A DNA stretch of 64,000 bases, from positions 825,463 to 889,462 of the forward strand of contig JAJEKB010021601.1 in the NCBI GenBank assembly GCA_022393335.1, written 5' to 3'. Shown one piece after another: positions 45,262 through 57,518 of the stretch. Position 1 is the first letter of the stretch. Every line of letters starts with the position of its first letter. The notes below the pieces were generated by a model. It was not told the origin of the DNA and ran no database searches. It saw only the letters and a list, made by a program, of their open reading frames with translations. This DNA is from Macrotrachela quadricornifera (Eukaryota; Rotifera; Eurotatoria; Philodinida; Philodinidae). The position numbers and the translations under genes were made by a program.

Positions 45262-46471
45262 TTAATGAAGTTTCATTCCATCGACAATAAATTGTCCCAT
45301 GTTGACATTGTCCAATTTCTCTCTCGACTGATAAATAGCTTTGATTTCTAACGGTTCTAACCAATGTGTCCATATACACAAATCTGCCACTTGACCATGC
45401 CAAAAATTCTGTACAACAGGATGTAAACATTTCGCTCCAATGCAAAGTGTTCTAGGCCGATGCATTTGTTGTTGAGACCATTGAACATTCGACGATACTC
45501 GACCTGGTGTCCATACTATTGTCTGGTTCGATGTTGATGTCATATCAACTTCTGTGTGCAACTGTCCATTCACGTAAATTTGCTGTTTCGATCGCGACAC
45601 CTGCATTGCAACATGATACCACCTATGAAAAACTGAAGAAATGCTTGCTTTTGACTAAGTTAATTATACTAAACTAAGGATAATAGAGACCTTTTGAACG
45701 GCTCACTTCATTTTGCTCACGCTAACGGTTCGTTTTACCTGCATCTCATCTAACTTCTCCATCCTTTTCTTATTTTTTCATGACATTCCTAGAAATGACT
45801 TCATCATTCAATACAAACTTAGTGAAAAACTAAATGCAAAAAAAAAAAAAATCTCACGTATTTAATGTGATAGTCATTGTTGAATTGCAATCAAATTGAA
45901 CATGATTGGCTGAAATCATTGCTTGATTCTGTATAATTCTTGGTCCTTCAGAAAACCCTAAATGGAGCCAATGTTCATTGGGATGTTGCCATGCGCCAAC
46001 AACAGTTTGAAAGGACATTGCATTATTCGGTCGATTCCATTGTTCAACAAGAAACCAACAAGAAACTGAAAAATAATCTGTTTGATATCGAGAAAATTCA
46101 TCTACAGGCACGGTAATAAGTGAATGCCCATCAAGATGAAGACATGAACCAAGAAAACAATTCGATTGAATTGGTTTTCCAATGAGAGAAAATCTATCTA
46201 TTGTGTAACCAGAAGAATCATGACCCAATTTATTTGCATCTTCAAATGTCCAGTGTCCAATAAGATGTTTCTTCTTGAAAGAAGCAAATCTTTTTTCAAG
46301 AAATAAATTATCAATAATGATAGAACGCCATAAACGACAGGTACATGAAAGAATGAGAAGATCATGAAGTTTTTCATCAGTCAACTTGAGTAAAATTATA
46401 GTAAGCACTTCTACTGGCAAATCATTGAGAGAACATGGTGTAGAAATGGACATATTCGAATGACAATTCAT
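45262..46471 (-). CDS. F-box protein with LamG/concanavalin-like domain (2 exons)
   Basis: Exons 46471-45858 and 45622-45262 (GTGAG donor, TTCATAG acceptor, phase 2 kept) encode about 324 residues. Residues about 14-62 are an F-box (SLNDLPVEVLTIILLKLTDE, then CTCRLWRSIIIDNLFLEKRF). From about 70 the sequence is a LamG-type jelly-roll domain: HLIGHWTFEDANKLGHDSSG, FLGSCLHLDGHSLITVPVDE, DYFSVSCWFLVEQW, and, formed across the intron, TWYHVAMQVSRSKQQIYVNG. It closes with GQVADLCIWTHWLEPLEIKA. The splice restores the diagnostic W-x-H-V-A strand, which strongly supports the model. The F-box predicts an SCF substrate adaptor and the LamG fold could bind glycans or protein, as in sugar-binding F-box proteins (inference). 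Not secreted. Confidence 0.83.
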
Positions 46472-47389
46472 TTTTGCTTTTTTTAATATTAATATATTGT
46501 GTACATCAAAGTAGACAGATAAAAGAAGTAAGAAAAAAACAATACTTTTTCTTTCTTTTCTTTTCTCTCCGAACGTGTATCTCCTGCCGTTTCTTATTCA
46601 CTTCACTCTCACACACATAGAAAATAATACCATTTCTTTTGTTCTTCATCCTCTAGAAACATTAATAATTTTTTTCTTTCACGATGAGTTTGATCGAATA
46701 GATGTCAGGAGTGTCGGGATCGATAGTATCAAGAACAACGCTTCTTGAAGTGTCAAAGGCGACGCGGAGATCTTAAACGCTTTTTATTCGTTTCTGTTTC
46801 AAATAAAATGTATAATTCTATTCAAATGTTAGATTCTTGTTATGATAAAACAAAAACAACAATTGATGCAAAATTTCCGAAATATACCACACTAAGGGCA
46901 AGAGTGAACGCTAAAGTGTTCTCCATTCTAAAAACCGATCGAAAAAAACCTATTCTCGAATAACTTCAAACGAGAAATCAATATTTTAAATATATCAAAT
47001 ATATTCCAACTAAAATTTAAGAAATTGTGAGTTCAAAAAATAAGTCTAATTTTATTCTTACTAACGGTGGGAGTGAATATGCTAGCAAAATCGATTCTAT
47101 TTGAAAATTTTCCATTAATTTATACTCCCTTTCGTTATTATTCGAATAGACATTGGCATCATTGTTGGCGCTTCGATAGCTACTGTTATGTCCTAAAAAA
47201 TTGCAAAGACAGAAAGGTTTTAAATACTTGGACTATATCTTTTAATAAAAATGCATGTTGTAATGTTATTAAAAGGTATTGTCCAGGCATTTTAAATCCT
47301 CATGTCTTTACAATTTTTTTAGGATATACTAATAGCTATGTAATTATTGAAATTCATGGGCAAAAAATTGAGCTGTATTAGGATATTCT
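46472..47389. other. Intergenic, no supported gene
   Basis: Two short plus-strand frames (46745-46963 and 47067-47381) are open but match nothing and have no clear splice partners. Possible, not supported. Confidence 0.4.
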
Positions 47390-47393
47390 TTAA

Positions 47394-48509
47394 CCCTCGT
47401 GCGGTCCTCCCATTTTATCATACGAACGATCTTATGTGAGTCCGGAGAGACGCACATGTGAATGAGTTAGAAGAACTTGGTTTTTGTCTATTTTGCACTA
47501 GATATGATGAATAAAGGCATATATAATGATTTTTTGAAGTGCTGATACCATAATATGGTTGTGATGTATGAAAACAACCGCATTTTTAAAAAGTTTTCGA
47601 GGAGAAATTACAATAAAATTACGATTTTATAAACTTATCGAATGAACAATATATATGTCTCTAGTATGAATAATGAATGTCCTTATGTATATATATAGCC
47701 ACTTATGTTAAAAATGAAAGACACTTCTTTCTTGTTTATTTTTTACTAGTGGTAGTACCCGACATTGCTTGGAAAATCTCCATACTGAAAACTTACCATG
47801 TCAGAAGACGACAGAAGATGTATAGAGGGCTTGCTTGAAATGTTTTCGTTTATTATTACTACATGTCTCACCGTGCATACACTTACATTTATTCTTAAAT
47901 CGAATAATTCAACAAATAGTGTACGAGTATGAGTATTTTTTTTCTTAACTTATGTCTATTGTCATATTTTATACCAGTGATTATTCTAATAATGGCAGCA
48001 AATGCTGTGAAACTTATAAAAAATTGGTTAAATATGGAATGTACTATAACCTTTGTGAAATTTCACTTCAACCTTCCCACCGATCATCCTGATTTCCTCT
48101 TGATCTTCCTCGGGACCTGAGAGTATTCCATAAAAAGATTGTTGTGACTATAATCAGGCGATGGCACAAATATTTCGACAAACAAAGATAAAAAGTGCTT
48201 GACTTACTATTGACAGTGTTGAAATAACTAATCTTTGGTAAATAAACTCTCACGATAATAGAGGGCAGATATAATATGAATAAAAATCATCGGTATAACA
48301 CCAAACGTCTTTGGGGGTCCAGCCAGACCCACTGTTCAGCGTTTCACTGGTAGGACTTTTGAGTGAAATTTCATATGGTTCTTGTACATCGCTAGAAGAT
48401 TAACAATTGGCGGGAAAATCGTTCTGAAAAGAAGAGATCTTCAAGTAGAAAAAAAACGAAAATCCCATCGTAGGCCCCGTTGGCCCTCCAAAGACCGTAC
48501 GCGCGGGGG
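47394..48509. mobile_element. Non-autonomous piggyBac-like element with TTAA flanks
   Basis: Flanked by TTAA on both sides (47390-47393 and 48510-48513). The ends are inverted and G/C-rich in an AT-rich background: left CCCTCGTGCGGTCCTCC, right in reverse complement CCCCCGCGCGTACGGTC, followed a little further in by TTTGGAGGGCC. TTAA duplication with a C-run terminus is the hallmark of the piggyBac superfamily. About 1.1 kb; no transposase reading frame seen inside. Confidence 0.68.
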
Positions 48510-50950
48510 TTAAAGCATGTCTCATATGTAACATGGGAATCATTTTAAACTCAGATCATGGTGTGGTTCACCATGGATACATGCTTCTCAAACATAAATC
48601 GTGGTCCTTCGATCAATATTCACACAATGTAACATGTTTGATTTAGAGATTGTCTTCAAGTTCACTTCTGTTTAAGTCATTGTTTTTAGTACTATCTTGT
48701 ATATGTTCTATGCTATTTGACAGATACGATAAAGTTTTTAATACCTATCCTTTATTTGCAATTCATACTGACTACAGAAGTGTGTCGTACTTCCAAAAAA
48801 CGATGTATGATACTGATTCCATTTATTCACAGTATAACAAGTGTCATCGTGTTTCACATTTTTAATCCGGCAGGGATTGTGCTGAAAGCTTTTCTTTCTG
48901 TTATTATTTCACGCATACTAATTTCAATTAAATTCTGTCACTTATAACAGATATTTATATGCATATCTCATTCAGCGTGGTTAGCAATTTTTTTTCTGGC
49001 CGTTTGACTTTATTTTTTTAACTTGTTTGAAACATTTATATATCAAGAGAAAGAGATATTCGTTGTATGAATTTTTTTTCTATTTTTAATTTCGCGCATT
49101 CCAATCTCAGCTGTAACACTTTATTAGATTTGAAAAATATGTACAAATCAAGTATTACAACTACACAATTGTGGAAAAAACCTCAAGTTACTATGATCAG
49201 TCAAAAAGTAGTCAGAATAATACTGTAGTTCCTTATAAAAAGCTTAGAAAAACTTTTTCTTCATACAATCTGATAGAAATAAGAATCCTTTATTTTTCTA
49301 TGCTGCTGGATTATACATCAACTAATCTAATGATAATAAATTCTTGATAAGACTTTGTTCTTTACCATATCTATTGGATGTAAGCTTGCATTCTAATTAA
49401 CACATATGTGTTTTATCTCAGTGTGATATATACCATATTGAAATAAAGTTCTTATATCGTATCTTTACTCGGCAATAAATTTGATGCAAAGTATCGTATT
49501 ATAGAAATCAATAGGAACAAAGACTTTTATCCGATAGTATAGTTATATAGAACATAAATATCACCAGTGATAGATCGTATGCTCTAGAAAAAATAGTACT
49601 ATTATAGATCGCACCAAAATGTTAGAGTATGGTGTCTATATTGTTTCCAGAATATTCCCCTAACCAACGATTGTTTTCTCTTTTTGCATGAAAACATTAT
49701 CTGATTCTTTTCCACTGTATGAGCGCGAGATAAGCAAAATAACCACGTTTACTAGCAATGTATTGGACAATAAAAGGTTGAAACTAGGATTTTTTTGTTG
49801 AAGCCAATAAAAACTATGAATTTTTTAGGGATATAATAGAAGAGCATTTTGTAACTTGTGGACGATAAGATAAAATAGAAGACTCCAAGTCTTCAAAAGT
49901 GTCGAAGGCTTTATCACTTTAGGTGAATAAGACAAAGATGTTGCGATGAATTATGGCAACATAGATAATAGCCTTTAGCATTGTCTCATTCTTTCAATCC
50001 ACTTCTTTATTATATATATAGGCAAACGTATAATAAGGTTTAATATCTGAACTAATATAAAGTTAATCTAGTCAAGTAATATCAGTTTCAAATTTGATCA
50101 ATCCTTGAAATTCGAATTCTAATGAGGCTCAAGCTTATTGAGTGTACACATTCCTCCGCCCCTGTTTTAACCAATATCAGCGAAGATACGCAATATTTAT
50201 GATTATGACCGTCTAACCCACATAGTAATAAGATCTATATAATAATTTTACTGTATGTCATTTAAATGCCTCTCCCATTGACTGCGATGTTTGAGACGTT
50301 TCCAGTGTTTGCGGTATTGCTCTCGTCGTGTCCCTACCACCACCGCAATACCGCTTATAGTTGCAGTTATCAATTTTTCTACAAATTATGATTTTTTTTT
50401 TAAATAAATGATGTTGCTACAAAATCAAATCTCCCATTATATGGTGTTTTGAACAGATAATCATGGAAAAAAATCTTTTCTTGAATAGAAATTTCTACTT
50501 CGCGAATTTTATGTTATTTTATGACGTAATTACTTTACTTTCGATTTTTTACACGTTAAAATGTTAATCTTATTTCAGATCAATTCTAGCTAATTCTAAC
50601 CTATTTGCTTCCCAATTAGTGCGATATTAGCAGTTAATTTCAGCATAATAATATCTTATCTTTCTCAACTATATTATACGAAGTTTGATAAGCAAATTTG
50701 TTTAATTTACTATAATAAAACGCATTCTAATTCACGAAGAGACCCAATATCTCAAGCTACGCAAAACTCAGATATTTCAGTTTTGGTTTTGGTGCTGATA
50801 CATACATAAACATTGTTACGTGGGAGAACCATATGCGAATATATGATTCCAACATGTTTCTTCTCTAATATTCTACTTCCTTCTATATTCTTTCTGTGGC
50901 ATATGAGCATAAGATTGCGACATGCTCTCCTCTTTCACGTATTCTTCAAG
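48510..50950. other. Intergenic, no supported gene
   Basis: 2.4 kb of AT-rich sequence. Overlapping short frames around 48650-48947 have mixed hydrophobic content but no family match. No element ends recognised. Confidence 0.45.
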
Positions 50951-51405
50951 TAGGGATGTGCCAACACCAAACCGTTTGGGTTTTGGGTCTCCTTCTGAAT
51001 TAGGATATTAACTATTATGGTAAAATAATTTGATTTTCTTATCAAGCTTCATATTTTATAACCAGAAAATAGAAGGTTTTGTTATGCTGAAAGTAATGGC
51101 TAATATAGCACTAGTTGGAAAGGAATTAGATCTACTGATCATTTAGAAAAATCTTCAACTTGAATTTTTCAATCGAAGAATGTATTGAGTAGAATTAACA
51201 AAACTTTATAAAACTAAATTATGATTTTTGTTGATGAGTTATCTGAGCTGATCATACTTTTGTAGACAACTTTGATAAATGACTCAGAGATTCAGATGGT
51301 TTCACCAAAAAAAGTCTCTTGTCATATTTAATAAAATTAGCCTGTTTTTATAAAATAGTTATTGTCATAATGGAAGGTCGTGTAGTGCCGCCGAAGGAGA
51401 TCGAA

Positions 51406-51496
51406 CCAGGCATGTGACAATACCAATACGGTATTGAGGTATTAGTATTGATGGTATTGGTATTGACAGCGTTGGTATTGGTAGTGTCACATCCCT
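51406..51496. mobile_element. 91-bp hAT-type micro-element, 8-bp target duplication
   Basis: Flanked by perfect AGATCGAA repeats (51398-51405 and 51497-51504). The ends are inverted: CAGGCATGTGACAATACCAA against reverse-complement AGGGATGTGACACTACCAAT. The interior is a run of degenerate GGTATTG units. The opposite arm of the host palindrome (reverse complement near 51895-51915) reads GGAGATCGAACACATT with no insert, confirming boundaries and duplication. Confidence 0.85.
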
Positions 51497-52166
51497 AGAT
51501 CGAATATATTCGAGTCAAATGAAAACTCTCACTATCAAACTAACAAATTTATAATATTACGTACTCATAGCGTGCCTAGAACAAATTATTTAAATTTCAA
51601 CGTATGTGAAGTTTAGGTATAAAAATGAATGAAAGAAGGTTTTTTTCACTATTAAAAGGATAAAACATAATGTTGTTCGGACCGTATGAATGAGGACCCC
51701 TATAAACCCCACAATCGATCCGAACAATATTATGTTTTATTCTTTTAATAGCGAAAAAAACCTTCTCTCATTCATTTTTATACCTAAACTTCACATACCT
51801 TGAAATCTAAATCATTTGTTCTAGGCACGCTATGGGCTCATAATATTATAAATTTGTCAGTTTGATAGTGAGAGCTTTCATTTGATTCGAATGTGTTCGA
51901 TCTCCTTCGGCGGCAGTACGCGACCTTCCATTGTGACAATAACTATTTTATAAAAACAGGCTAATTTTATTAAATCTGACAAGAGACTTTTTTTTGGTGA
52001 AACCATCTGAATCTCTGAGTCATTTATCAAAGTTGTCTACAAAAGTATGATCAGCTCAGATAACTCATCAACAAAAATCATAATTTAGTTTTATAAAGTT
52101 TTGTTAATTCTACTCAATACATTCTTCGATTGAAAAATTCAAGTTGAAGATTTTCCTAAATGATCA

Positions 52167-52469
52167 TGTTAGCGATGACGAGTGTCCTCGCTTCTGTTTC
52201 TCTTTCTCCCTTGCTATGCATCACTTCTAAAGACATTCTTTCTCCTTTCCATTCACATAGCGTTTTGCGCTTCTTTGTTCGTGCTCTGCTTTTGAGAAAG
52301 AATGTTATCTTTGATACCATTCTTTCTCTGTTTCTCTTTCTTATATGTGTGTGCAGTCCGCTTTGATATTCATTCGTTATTAATATACGTTCTGATATAC
52401 ATTCATCCATGAGTGTACTCTCTCTCTTTCCCACTGGCAGACGAAGCTTAATTAGAGAGAGAGCTCACA
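52167..52469. mobile_element. Solo LTR, 303 bp, 5-bp target duplication
   Basis: Begins TGTTAGCGATGACGAG and ends GAGAGAGAGCTCACA, i.e. 5'-TG...CA-3'. It is flanked by GATCA on both sides (52162-52166 and 52470-52474). The other arm of the palindrome has a single GATCA at this point (reverse complement of about 51136-51146), proving an insertion. The interior is CT-rich with no inverted termini, as expected of an LTR left after recombination between the two LTRs of a retrotransposon. Short open frames inside are not genes. Confidence 0.83.
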
Positions 52470-52909
52470 GATCAGTAGATCTAATTCCTTTCCAACTAGT
52501 GCTATATTAGCCATTACTTTCAGCATAACAAAACCTTCTATTTTCTGGTTATAAAATATGAAGCTTGATAAGAAAATCAAATTATTTTACCATAATAGTT
52601 AATATCCTAATTCAGAAGGAGACCCAAAACCCAAACGGTTTGGTGTTGGCACATCTCTAACTTCAACATTGTTTTTTTTTATCCTTTCACATACCCTCTA
52701 TGGTATTCCCTTCTTTTATCATTATTAGTGATATACACATGCTTCGATTTTATGCTATGTATGTGTGCACATCAGTAAAATAAACATACATAGTATATGA
52801 GATACAATATATTATTATATGGATGTTTCATATAGTTATATGTTTTAGATAGTTTGTGTGATTTATTTAGTGACAGTTACTAGGAAACATACTCTAAAGA
52901 CAATAGAAA

Positions 52910-54283
52910 ATGCGAACAAATCTCATTAAAAATAAGCAAGATATCCTGCTTCGAAGAAGAAATTGTACGATGCAGTGTTTATTATTCGGTTCTATCGTCA
53001 TCGTTATTATACTTGGATTTAACATATCTTATAATAATCTATGGTACAATCAGAAAATATTAATATATAAAGTATTTCGAAGTTATACTTGGAATGAAAA
53101 CATGATATCACACAACATTGAAAAATATTATCAAAAACTTCTAATATGGGTGGCAGTTTATGATCCATCGGAAAAGAGAGATCAATACGTTTTACATCAT
53201 CTTTCAATGGCTAAAAATATTTGCGATTTATCTACTTCTAATAGTTCTGTACGCTTATTTATCGGTACTCGTTCACATACTTGGAATATCACCTCTTCTT
53301 TGAATGACTTTCGAAATAGAAATAGTCATAATATCATTCCTATAATAAATACAAATTCTTCAGATGAATTCATAATAATTGAACATTTTAAGTGGTCATG
53401 TGTAGAATTTATAATTGGATATTACACAGCAGATTTACAATTGGCTCTTCCTTTTCAACATCGAAAATATTTTCAACAACATATTAACGATTTTGATTGG
53501 TTTTGGTATACAGAAGATGATTTATTGTATGATAGTAGCACATATTGGAAACTAGTGAAAGATACATCATTCACATTCAATACACTTTCATCTGCACAAA
53601 CAAACGATTTGCTTACACTCTATGCTGATAAAGCAAATAAACCTAAATTATCTTCTCTTAAAAGATATTATTTTCTTCCGACACTATTACGTTTTGAGAA
53701 GCCCGAGAACGATTTGAATAACTCTACAATAGAGTCAATTTATAATTTAGATCTTTGGCGATTATCAGATATGGGTCTTTGTTGTCAACCTCTTATCGAT
53801 GCACTTATTTTTTTTAACGAACAATGGTGGTTACAATCACATAATTCTCATTCAGCGTATTATCTTTTGCCTCGTGAACATTTACATCTAATTATAAAAG
53901 ATGAAAATTGGCTTGGTACACATGAAGTAAGCAATCGAGAATGGATAGCTAGTTTTTGGTTACTCAATTATGGATATATTAGAGTAGCTTCAATAACTAA
54001 TTTTTATCAATATCTTGTACATCATGCTAGTAATAAATATTATAATCATGAATACAATTTACCAAAAGCATCAATAATTACTCAAGGACTAAATTTTAAA
54101 TATGAAAAAGGTTATTTCTTTCCAGCAGCGAATTTAAACAATTCGCAACTCTTCAATTACACAATCAATCACACCAATGATATTGCATCATGTTTTCCAT
54201 TGTCGTTCTCACTTATTCCAGACCGCTTACATGAAGCGATTCCTATTTGTGATAAACTTTTAAACATGAATAAAACCAATTAG
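52910..54283 (+). CDS. Type II membrane glycosyltransferase-like protein, 457 aa
   Basis: Intact single-exon gene. A short basic cytoplasmic tail (RTNLIKNKQDILLRRRN) is followed by one transmembrane anchor (residues about 20-41) and a large lumenal domain, the layout of Golgi glycosyltransferases. The lumenal part contains YQKLLIWVAVYDPSEKRDQY near its start and DFDWFWYTEDDLLYD (E202-D203-D204), which resembles the acidic nucleotide-sugar/metal motif (DxD-like) of GT-A enzymes. LPREHLHLIIKDENWLGTHE and WIASFWLLNYGYIRV follow. Several N-x-S/T sequons fit a lumenal location. I cannot name the GT family. With the transporter-pyruvyl transferase fusion it is a second probable Golgi carbohydrate gene in the window. 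The start is the first ATG before the basic tail. Confidence 0.7.
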   Translation: MRTNLIKNKQDILLRRRNCTMQCLLFGSIVIVIILGFNISYNNLWYNQKILIYKVFRSYTWNENMISHNIEKYYQKLLIWVAVYDPSEKRDQYVLHHLSMAKNICDLSTSNSSVRLFIGTRSHTWNITSSLNDFRNRNSHNIIPIINTNSSDEFIIIEHFKWSCVEFIIGYYTADLQLALPFQHRKYFQQHINDFDWFWYTEDDLLYDSSTYWKLVKDTSFTFNTLSSAQTNDLLTLYADKANKPKLSSLKRYYFLPTLLRFEKPENDLNNSTIESIYNLDLWRLSDMGLCCQPLIDALIFFNEQWWLQSHNSHSAYYLLPREHLHLIIKDENWLGTHEVSNREWIASFWLLNYGYIRVASITNFYQYLVHHASNKYYNHEYNLPKASIITQGLNFKYEKGYFFPAANLNNSQLFNYTINHTNDIASCFPLSFSLIPDRLHEAIPICDKLLNMNKTN

Positions 54284-55129
54284 TCAACAGAAAAATTAAA
54301 TAGCTTAGAAAAGCTATGATGATCATCATTTGATTTTCATTACAAACTGTCAGATAACAGTCACTTTAATGGCTTTTGATATTGTTTAATAATCCAACTA
54401 TATAACTCAATTTACAGAGTACTCAGAATTATAGGACATTCCTATAGAAATAACAAAAAATTTTTGTGCCTTGCTTTTGACCTGGATATTTACATCTTCT
54501 TGTATATATATGAGCTATTTCGGATAAGCCAGGAATGACTTCTACAGAAGGTGCTTCATTGGTAGTTACCAACTTGGCTAGCTTTTATATATGTATTATA
54601 AGGACAAGCATTTGATAAATTTCTATACCAGTCGTTCAAAAAAGAAATATTGGGTTATCGAGATATAAAAATTTTTCTGAGAGCACTATTGCTGAAAAAG
54701 TGTATATTGTATTCATGCATCATATACTTGAATTCATTTAGAAATTATCAAAACAATTTCATTATATAAAATGCATGGAAAAAGTTTTTTGACTTTTTCA
54801 AAAGAGTTTTTTTTATGACAATCAGTAGAGAATTATCTTTTGATTTTTGTTGAATAGCAATAGATCTTATAGGAGGAAACTTTCTGACAGTTTCTAAAAG
54901 AATTCAAATATACAACGGATGAATACAACATGTCTTTTTTTCTAGTGGTAATACTCTTAGGAAAATTTGAATATCTGAAGAACAGAATAATATTTATTCG
55001 AACAGCTCATGTAAAAAATTATTTAACGCTTGCCTCTATAATATATATGTAAAAACTAATCAAATAGGCAACTATCGATAAAGTAGCTTCTGTAGGAATC
55101 GTTTCGAATCAAAAGAAAAACGCAAAACA
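54284..55129. other. Intergenic, no supported gene
   Basis: About 850 bp between the glycosyltransferase-like gene and the cathepsin relic. No coding or repeat structure seen. Confidence 0.4.
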
Positions 55130-56252
<1,123 letters not shown>

Positions 56253-56610
56253 CATCATAGCAATAAAAACGTAAAAGATTATGCAAATTAATATTTATTT
56301 GAAAGACTACCCGAACTTATTTTTTTTTGGGGGAAGATTTATTAATTGTATTAAACGCCTTCAGTTGAGTCTCTTCCTCCCACCTTTATCCTTATCCGTA
56401 CTTGAGAGACTGTGGGATTTATCTCAAAATGTACAGAAATTTTTTAACAAATCCAGATAAGTACGAAAAATATAAGTCCCCGTAGTTGCTAATTTATTTG
56501 TTTTTCAATAAGTATAGCAAATCAATCAAAAATATCTGATTAGTGTACACATACGAACTACACAAATCTGTTTGTTTATACTAACATTTAATTCTGTTAT
56601 ATATCTATAA

Positions 56611-57375
56611 GGTGTTTCAAAAATCGCTTCCTAAAAGTTTTTTTTGTACATCTTTACTATTTTATTTGACTTCATCGACTTATTTTTTTTTGAAATAATA
56701 GGTGGATTCATCAAGTTATTTTTCTATACGAACAGATTTCATTAGTACTGTTTTAATATATTATTTTCCAGCCTTATATAAAAAAACTAGATTTTTCTAT
56801 TTCAGAAAAATAACGAATACAGCAGGTTGAATAGCAGCGCTTGTTATTTTAATTTTTATCCAATTAATATATTGTATTAAAAAACCAAAATATATCACAA
56901 GATACTGTGTAAAAAGCTCTACAATTTACAGAGAACAGTTTATTTTATATACAAAATAAGAAAAAAAAAAGAAATTTTCGTCAATGTAGACAGAAAATGA
57001 AAATTTTCTTGACGATGAAAATTAGTCAAAGAGAATTTTAGATGCCAAAGATGTATGTGTAAAACAGAGTTATTCTTTGTAAATTGTAGAGATCTTCACA
57101 CTGCATCTGATGGTACATATTATTGTTTTAGTACAATGTACTAAATGAATGAAAATTGCAATACAATACTCGACTATTCAACCTGCGGTATATGTTATTT
57201 TTCAGAAATAGAAAATCTAATTTTTTGTATGTCACTGGAAGATGCTATCTTAAAACAGTACTTATGAAATTTGTTTGTATAGAAAAGAACTTGATGCATT
57301 TAAGTATCATTTTAAAAAAATGAAGTTAAACGAAATTGTAAAAATATACGAAACTGGAGCTTCGATGTCCATCTA
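56611..57375. mobile_element. Foldback element, about 765 bp
   Basis: The left arm from about 56611 (GGTGTTTCAAAAATCGCTTC) is inverted in the right arm ending at about 57375. Landmarks are AAAAATAACGAATACAGCAG / reverse-complement AAAAATAACATATACCGCAG, and AGCTCTACAATTTACAGAG / reverse-complement ATCTCTACAATTTACAAAG. The match is diverged but continues towards a centre near 57000. The left terminus resembles Tc1/mariner-type GGTGTTTC ends. No coding capacity. Confidence 0.6.
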
Positions 57376-57518
57376 AAGCTAAAACGGAAATTGTTTACAT
57401 TTAAAAGAGGATAATCAATTAAATATTTTGAATGACTTCTTATTTAAAAAATATATTATTAAAACTGTTTAGAAAGAACAGCCTGATTATAATAAAAATA
57501 AAAATAAAAATTTAATTA

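Larger units (their letters stand above)
50951..52659. mobile_element. hAT-like palindromic element with two nested insertions
   Basis: The ends read TAGGGATGTGCCAACACCAA inward from both sides (right end in reverse complement TAGAGATGTGCCAACACCAA). The arms match nearly base for base to a centre near 51690, so the whole element is one long hairpin. TAGGGATG-type termini and a possible imperfect 8-bp duplication (TCTTCAAG / ACTTCAAC) suggest the hAT superfamily. The left arm is interrupted by a 91-bp element (51406-51496) and the right arm by a solo LTR (52167-52469). Each opposite arm supplies the clean empty site. No transposase encoded. High arm identity implies a fairly recent origin or gene conversion. 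Confidence 0.88.

Noticed and set aside
52156..52434. 92-residue charged minus-strand frame and 68-residue plus-strand frame
   Set aside because: Both lie within the solo LTR and overlap each other. The composition reflects the CT-rich LTR sequence.
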